From Gonapodya prolifera JEL478 (Eukaryota > Monoblepharomycota > Monoblepharidomycetes > Monoblepharidales > Gonapodyaceae): a stretch of DNA of 64,000 nucleotides. Numbering within the stretch: the stretch's first letter is position 1; each line of letters opens with the position of its first letter. Below the pieces are notes generated by a model. The model ran no database searches. It worked only from the letters and a program-made list of their open reading frames with translations, and was not told where the DNA came from. Positions 57,590-64,000 of this stretch are shown piece by piece. Where the stretch lies: assembly GCA_001574975.1 (NCBI GenBank), contig KQ965765.1, forward strand, positions 163,800-227,799, read 5' to 3'. A program made the translations under genes and the position numbers.

Positions 57590-60500
57590 TCCACGTCCAC
57601 GTCCACGTCCACGAGCTCAAGCACGAGAAGGACGAGAGAAGAAGGGGAGAGGGGAAGAGGAAAAGAGCAGGACTCTTAAGACTTTTGGATTTCGTACTAT
57701 CACGGGAATTTTTATTTTGGGCACGTTCGTGGAACTAGGGCTATTTATGTTACTGGGTACTCGAGTCACGCAGGGGCAGAAATACATTAGAGTCGAGTGC
57801 AACCCCGGTCCCAGACTGTCATGGCCCGTGATCACAAACGCAACGTGTACATTCCCGCGCTTTTCAGAGACGTCATCCTCTCAAGTCTCTCAACCGACCA
57901 CCTTGGTGGAAATCATCTCGTCGCCCAGTTTGATGAGACAGTTTTCAGTTAAAACGTCAACTTTGGGTTATTGTGCATGACGTAGTGCGTCCCATAACCG
58001 GTACTGAAGGTGAAGGTAATCGAACCATGCTAACCACCTTGCTTAATTTTGTCTATGTCCACCACTTCAAGCACGAGGAGACAAGAAGAGGAAAAGAGCA
58101 GGATCGCTTGGACTCGTACTAACCACGGGACCTTTCATTTTGGGAGCTTTGGTCGAACTAGGGATGTTTATGCTACCGGGTACGATGAGTCGCGACACGC
58201 GCACGAGCTGAATACATTAGAATCGAATACACTCTCTGGTATCGCAACGTTGGGCGCCTGCTTGTTTTCCAGATCCAAATTGATGAAGGTTTGGTGGACA
58301 ACCAACTCGTCGCAATTTGCGGTGAGACTTTGGAAGTCAGAGCCCCAGTACTTGAATTGGTTACGCTTCTTGTGAGAAGGTTAAAACCGCCGCTGAAGTT
58401 AAACAACATCGTTTCAGTAACAATACACGTGAAGGAAGTCGTCCGTGACCTTCCGACGTCTCGAGCTCGAGTTCCAATTGGATTGATAACAGCGAAAACG
58501 TTGACTTTGAGCTTGGGCTATGGTGCATGAAGTAGTGCGTCCCGAAGCCAATTCAAAGCCTGAGAAGGTACATGAACCACCAACTTCGTCAACTATTTTT
58601 TATCTCTGGACCACAAGTTCAATCACGAGAAGACAAGAAGAGGAAAAGAGCAGGATTGTTTGAATTCGTACTCACTACTGACGCGGGACTTCCTTTTACC
58701 TATTTTGGGGACCTCTCGTCGAACCATATCTTGATCGGAAACATCCTTCACGTTGCCAACACTGATTATGAGAGCAATGAAACATTTTAGTACGCTTTCA
58801 ATTAATTTTTGGCGTCTTTGATCATTTCATGACTTGTGTGTCAAATGTCTTTGTGAAGGGTCTCGCACAACCCCACATGAACCGTTTGTTGTCCTACTCA
58901 AATATGAAGAATGTCACAGGACGGAGGGCCTCTGCACCTTGCAGAACTACAGGCCCATCCTTGAATCATGTCAAAGAGAATGCTGCCAACTCCCAATTCA
59001 AGTTTTACATAGTGAGTAGGTTGATAGGCAAATTGTGGATTGCTGCAAAGCAAAATATTTCTTACAATTGCTGTGATCAAAAAGCTGGAAGACCTTGGAA
59101 ACACCCAAGCATGCTGAGCACCAAAAAGAATTTTGCTAACTGACATGTCCATGGGAGTCAATTTCCAGCAAAAATGTTGGGTTCTGGGTATGGCGTGGTG
59201 CAAAGTGCATCCCAAAGCCCATAAGGATGAATGTAAAACACGCCAACTACCCTTTTTGTCCACAGGCCACAAGTTCAAGCAATTGCACAAGGAGAGAGGA
59301 TAGGGCAAGAGGACAGGAGGAAAAGAGCAGGACTCCTTGGATTTTGTACTACCACTGGACTTTTTATTTTGGGCACTTTCATTGAGATATTTATAGTACT
59401 GTCACGGCAGAACACATGAGAGTTGAGTACATCCCCCCATTGCATCATAAATTGGGCATCCGTTTGCTTTCTGCAGTCCACATTGTCAACTCTTGATGGA
59501 CGTCCACCTCATTGCCAAGTGCACTGAGACGGTGTCCAGCAAAAAATGTTGACTTTGGGATTGGTGAATGACATAGTGTGGCCTGAAGCCAATAGGTAAG
59601 CACACTGACAACCTTTCTCTTTGTCCACATGTAAGTGTTGAAGTACAAGAAGACAAGAAGAGGAAAGGAGTGGGATTATTTGGATTCTTTCCACTATGGG
59701 ACTCAGCTTTAAGTGTTTTAGGGAGACCTTTCACCAAACAAGGGACATTTCAGGTACTGAGTAAGCTGAGTTGCACACATGCAGAATACATTAGAGTCAA
59801 ACCCATCCTGTCTCAACACCATTTGCAAAGTTGACCTGCCCCATGCTTTACAAAGCCAGCTTTCTTGGGCTTGATGGCCACACATTTTGTCAACCAATGC
59901 AATGGGACAATTTCCATTGAAAATAATGTTTTATGTTGCTTTTGGTTATGGCATTGTAGGCCCCAAAGCCAAAGCCAAAACCCATGATGGTAAACTAGCC
60001 ATCCATGTCTCTTTTTTTCTCCACTTACATGCGTTCAAGCACAAGAAGAGACAAGAAGAGGAAAAGGGCAGGGCCCTTTAGATTTGTACTCCCTCCCATG
60101 GGACTTCTTTATCTATTTTGGCAAATGGGATGCTTTGTCAGGCTAGGTTGTTTGCAAAAATACATTAGAGTCAATACTTGAGTGCACCTCAGTCCCTGGC
60201 TGCCAAGGCCCATGTTCACAAAATGATGTGGCCTGGCTTTCAAAGTTGTCATCCACGGAGATGGTCCCCATGTCAATGGATGTCCATCTTGTTGCCCAAT
60301 GCAGTGAGACAATGTCCAGCAAAAGTGTTTCCTTTCCATGGCAAGGTGTGTCCCAAAGCCAAAGCCAAAGCCGGTGAAGGTAAACAGCAAACAAACAGCC
60401 TTTTTGGTCCACATCATGGACCACAAGTTGATCAAGCACAAGAGGAAAGGGGAGAAGAAGAGGAAAAGAGTGGGATTTTGCTGCTGGCACAGGATTTGTT

Positions 60501-60940
60501 TTTAGCTATTTTGGACCTTTCTTCATGGATATTTATGTTGCACAACAAGCACAAACAGAATCGCATCTACCTTGTCTCTCAGAGTGACAAGACAATGTCC
60601 AGCAAAAATGTTGACTTTGACTTTGGGTTGTGTCATAGTTCACCCCAAAGCCAGTGAAGGTAAATGAGTAGTGAGCCAACCACAGTTTTCTGTCCATGTC
60701 CACAAGTTTGAGCACAAGACAAGGGAAAGTGCAGGAACTGTTTGGATTTGTACAATCACAGGATTTTTTGTACTATGGAAGTGTTTGTCAGACTAGGGGT
60801 GTTTCTGGTACTGGGTATGATGAGTTGCAATTTGCACATGAGTTTTCTTATGCCCTTCTTTGCTGTCTCAGATTTGATCAACATTCATGACATTGCAATG
60901 ATGATGTCAAAAACACTGACATTCAATTATGGCTTGTAAC
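57590..60940. repeat. Degenerate tandem repeat array, about eight units
   Basis: Units of about 280-530 bp (one about 670 bp) start with a tgtccac...acaagttcaagcacaa segment followed by agaagaggaaaagagcagga, continue through a ttattttgggcac and tacattagagtcgagt-like middle, and end with aatgttgactttggg and a cccaaagcca...gaaggtaa junction. Approximate unit starts: 57590, 58041, 58569, 59236, 59606, 59993, 60382 and 60664. Units 1-3 keep normal CpG; from unit 4 onward CpG is largely replaced by TpG/CpA. No open frame persists across units, so this is not a coding repeat. It begins about 40 bp after the stop of DPBB copy 2. Confidence 0.75.
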
Positions 60941-62290
60941 ATCACATAACCACTGGGTGCTGAGGGAAATCAAAATGTCCAAACTTGACAAATCTTGAAT
61001 GGAAAGCATACAGAGGGAATGCAGTGCAAAGTTACATGGCACATGGGAGAGAGGGGGTAATAAGAGGCAAAGTTGGCAGATGAGCAACAGAAGCTATCAT
61101 GACACTAATCTCAAGGTTTTTGCATGTATACCAGCAACAAGAAGTGGAATGTAATCAGTCCTGGCAATGCCTGTCATTGTCTCACAACCCCTGGTTTATT
61201 GTGGAAGGGAAGTGCATTCACGGAGGCAACAAACACAACAAAGTGGTCCATGTGTATCCTGCAAAAAAGATCGACACTTACTCTGCAAGGAAACACCAAA
61301 AAGCAAAGTATGTCTATGGCTCCTCTGATAGACCTCAAGCTTTAAATGGTAAGTATGTCAATAGAGCTTTTGGTTAAAGAATTGTGTGTTGCTGCCAAGA
61401 AAACTTTTTCACAATTCTCCTCACTGACAGAATGACAGAAATTTGTTGTGGTCAAACAGTCAGATGACCCTGAAACCATCTCTGCCCACCTCTTCCCATT
61501 CTTTCCACTCTTGTCTCTTCCTTGCTCCCACCTAAACCAGCTTGTAGTTTGTTTATTGGGTTATATGCCCAAGTTAAGTGACCTTTTTGGTGGTCTGCAT
61601 GGATACTGATGATTCTGAAGTTGGTGTTAATGGACAGTCCTGAAGCCTGCCATCCACATGGCTCCTGCAGAATACAACATTTTATATCACATCATCTGAG
61701 TTTGATATTGACTTGACTGGCATGGCACAAGCACATAGTTTGTGCTTTGGACTTTAGGAACTGTGATCATATTTTAGCTGCTAAATTAGATGTGTTCATG
61801 CATGAATGATTAACACTAGTCCACTTTGAACTACCTTGAATTTGCAGCATATCCCAGTCAATCACATACTGCTGTCTGACACTGCATTACTTTGCCAAGT
61901 GTGGTTTTGTCTTTGTGCTAATTGCTTACTGCTGATTAGCATTATGTGGAGGTTTCTGAAATGTAGTAACCATCACAGGTTACATTTTTGCATTTTAGAT
62001 GTTGTGTTTTGGCTGCATGCCACCCTACATCAGTATTGCATCACCCCATTCTAGATGGCTCACTGTGCCTTTAGCATACTCTCCTGCCTGTTGAATTTTG
62101 TCATCCATGAGCATTACAATTAATAGTTTATCTTGGGCTGCTCTAATAATTCTAGACATCCCATTCTGATGCCACATTACTTTGGGAGTCCTCCTTTTTG
62201 GGTACTCATGATTCAGGTTGACTCAAAGGACTCAAAAGTGCAGTGACAATTGCCTTGGGTTACCCCTTTTGCACTTCAAGGTTGAGTTGT
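58930..62290. repeat. CpG-depleted block overlapping the array
   Basis: From about 58930 to 62290 CpG is rare (by my reading about one per 200-300 bp, often none for several hundred bp), while TpG/CpA are common. The right part (60940-62290) has no visible array units and no domain-bearing frame. Likely long-methylated, silenced repeat DNA, like the block at 25.8-27.8 kb. Confidence 0.65.
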
Positions 62291-62293
62291 GGC

Positions 62294-62776
62294 TAAGGCC
62301 CTGGACAAGTGGGTAACTCATCACTTTATTGTCAACTTGTACTCACCTAGTGTATTGTGATACTGTACTCGTCACTCACCTAAAAAGTTTGATGCAAACT
62401 CGTGACTTGCGAGTATACTTGCCAATATATGTTCAAAAAAAAACTTCATTCAAACCTTGCCCACAGAGCAGGTACCAAAAGCAGAGCACCAAACATTTTT
62501 ATTATGTATTTTTTACATGTAATTATTGTTATTTCGCACCTTCATCGGTTTCAAAACACCAAAATTCCTGAGTTGGACGGTGGGAGAGACAGGCTAAAAG
62601 CATACAGCGGGCAAGTAGACGCGGCTAAATCATTTTAAGCGAACTGGCGAGTGTACTCGCGAGTTTGAAAAAATGTACTCGCAACTCACCAAATTTTATT
62701 AGCATCAACTCAACTCGTACTCACAAGTTTATACTCGGCAAGTAGGCAAGTTTATACTCACTCGTCCAGGGCCTTA
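62294..62776. mobile_element. hAT-type MITE with terminal inverted repeats and 8-bp TSD
   Basis: A 483-bp element. The left end is TAAGGCCCTGGACAAGTG and the right end reads, on the other strand, TAAGGCCCTGGACGAGTG; about 20 of 22 terminal bases match. It is flanked by perfect 8-bp direct repeats GTTGTGGC at 62286-62293 and 62777-62784. No transposase frame. An 8-bp target duplication and TAAGGCCCTG-like ends point to the hAT superfamily. Subterminal regions are rich in short ACTCGC/ACTTGT-like motifs. It contains several CpGs although its left neighbour is CpG-poor, so it inserted after that DNA had already lost CpG. Confidence 0.85.
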
Positions 62777-62809
62777 GTTGTGGCATGGTCCGGCCGACGC
62801 CAAGCCCGG

Positions 62810-63045
62810 GTCCTCATTGCCTTTCTTGGTCCACTTCCACAGACTCCACCTGGCGTGCACGGAAGATGGACAGTGGTCGCGCGACAGGAACTCTTCGTAG
62901 TCTCGTAGAACCACCGGACTTTTATTGATTATTTCGGGACCTCTCAGGCAGGTGTTCCACAGGACTTCATAAAGACGCACAGACTTTCAGTTTGTTAGAA
63001 TCGGATCCACCCCCTCGAATCTCAAAGTCATTCCCAATCCTGCCT
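62810..63045. repeat. Diverged remnant of the tandem array unit
   Basis: This stretch shows a cctttcttggtccacttcc start, a ctcgtagaaccaccgg and ttgattatttcgggacctct middle, and ttagaatcggatccacccc, matching the order of landmarks in array units 1-3. It keeps CpG. It sits just upstream of DPBB copy 3, so the array once probably extended across the whole gap. Confidence 0.5.
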
Positions 63046-63246
63046 GTCTAATACTTCCTAACTCCATACGACGCAAGAACTCATAATGGGCAAGTGGCGC
63101 GGCGCCGGGTAAAAACAAAACCAGAAAAAAAAAAGGGGGGGGGCGGCTTCCTCACCAGAGGTGACCACCTCCGCACCTTCTCCCATTCCACCACTCTTCC
63201 CTCCCATCCCATCCCCGCTCCCCACCCAATCCCGCACGCCCGGAAG

Positions 63247-64000
63247 ATGGACTCTTCCCAAAGCGTGCGCCCATGGGGAAACCCGGGCTCCACGTTTTCT
63301 CTCGACACCACCCCGGACACGCCGCGCAACCACCCAAACAGGGGTCACTCGCCAGACCCGTACCTCGACGGTCCCGCGTCCGGCCCGGTGCCACAGCGGA
63401 GCCAGAGCCAGAATCGCCCCTCCCGGCGCGACTCGACGCGGTTCACGTCGGCGTCCACCGTGCGGTACAACTCCCCAAACTACGGCCCGCACGCGTTTCC
63501 CTATGAGAAACCACCCACGCGGGGCGTGTGGCAGAAGACGTTTGGCGATGAGACCAAAGGGAGGAGACGCATTTTGATGCTGGTGGCGGCAGTGGCGCTG
63601 GTGCTGATTGTCGGGCTGGCCACCGGGATTCCCCTCTCCAAGAGGAACCAGGGGGCGATTTCGACAGGGACGGCGCAAGATGCTGCCGTCGTTGCGGCGT
63701 TCAGCCCATCGGCTGCAGCGGCGGCTCCCCAGGCTGCCGCAGTTCAGACCCCGTCGCCATCCCCGCCCTCATCGCCTCCGCCAGCAAAGACACCGGATTC
63801 TATTGCACCGCAGGGCGCGGTTGTGACCGCTTCACCGGAAGCTTCACCGGCAGCGGCACCGCAGGCTGCTGCGACTCCGGCTGCTGCGACTACACAGGGT
63901 GAGTAGAAGCACTTTTGGATCGAGGGTTATGTGATGTGATGTGTTTTGTTTGCGATGTGTTAGCCCCGCCACCACCTCCACCACCGCCACCTCCTCCCCC
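63247..64000 (+). CDS. Stalked membrane-anchored DPBB protein, copy 3, 5' part
   Basis: ATG 63247 (MDSSQSVRPWGNPGSTFSLD), nearly the same opening as copy 2. A cytosolic part of about 110 residues (RPSRR, FGDETKGRRR) leads to one membrane helix (ILMLVAAVALVLIVGLATG) and IPLSKRNQG. The stalk is Ala/Pro/Ser-rich. The first exon ends with a phase-1 donor near 63900; after the intron a CCCCGCCACCACC-type polyproline exon begins at 63964 and runs off the window, so the barrel domain is not visible. Family membership rests on the shared N-terminus, helix and the phase-1 polyproline exon. Incomplete at the window end, not at a defect. Confidence 0.75.

Noticed and set aside
57590-60940. Protein-coding reading of the tandem array
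   Set aside because: Short frames recur on both strands but none stays open or conserved from unit to unit.
63058-63678. 206-codon minus-strand open frame
   Set aside because: Shadow of DPBB copy 3; Arg/Gly-rich composition with no domain.
1-64000. CRISPR arrays, tRNA or rRNA genes
   Set aside because: No regularly spaced repeats of CRISPR type and no convincing cloverleaf or rRNA sequence was seen; a tRNAscan/Infernal run would be needed to exclude small RNAs.

Overview
The window is eukaryotic: almost every gene is split by short GT-AG introns (mostly about 50-110 bp), genes lie close together on both strands, and most gene-bearing DNA is moderately GC-rich with plenty of CpG. The gene set (RAD7 and RAD16, a CWF19-like splicing factor, PKA regulatory subunit, urease UreG, an ERJ5-type J-protein, Dus1, a Cip1-like cellulolytic protein, expansin-like proteins and a Crinkler-type effector) points to a fungus. 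The Crinkler plus plant-cell-wall-related secreted proteins make an early-diverging lineage, probably chytrid-like, the best guess. This is an inference from gene content; no rRNA or other decisive marker is present.

Layout. 0-8 kb: 5' part of an LMBD1-like membrane protein, a decayed sulfite oxidase, the ribosome-biogenesis chaperone gene HGH1 and a decayed 2-oxoglutarate oxygenase. 8-19 kb: CWF19-like splicing factor, an F-box protein, a small Pro/Gln-rich protein, a CAP/SCP protein broken by one stop, an F-box protein that begins with repeated Nup98-like motifs, and a mucin-like single-pass surface protein. 19-25.5 kb: 2OG/prolyl-hydroxylase-like enzyme, UreG, PKA regulatory subunit, choline/ethanolamine phosphotransferase. 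25.8-27.8 kb: a gene-free block with only one CpG. 28-33 kb: a secreted Cip1-like protein with two carbohydrate-binding-like repeats, and a Ser-rich unknown. 34-39.2 kb: two genes with broken frames (an unknown and an RRN7/TAF1B-like Pol I factor) and a frameshifted ERJ5-type J-protein. 39.2-53.4 kb: CorA-type metal transporter, Dus1, RAD7, a Crinkler with a PD-(D/E)xK-like nuclease region, and RAD16. 53.6-64 kb: three paralogous genes for membrane-anchored, polyproline-stalked double-psi beta-barrel (expansin/RlpA-like) proteins, with a decayed tandem repeat array and a 483-bp hAT-type MITE between the second and third.

The most unusual items are the stalked beta-barrel family, whose polyproline is built from tiny phase-1 exons; the repeat array whose copies lose CpG progressively away from the gene; the RAD7-Crinkler-RAD16 arrangement; and the F-box protein with Nup98-like repeats. 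Several conserved genes carry single stops or frameshifts. Some are clearly decayed (sulfite oxidase, 2OG oxygenase); others (CAP, RRN7-like, ERJ5-like) could be true decay, allelic damage or indel errors in the sequence, which cannot be settled from the window alone.
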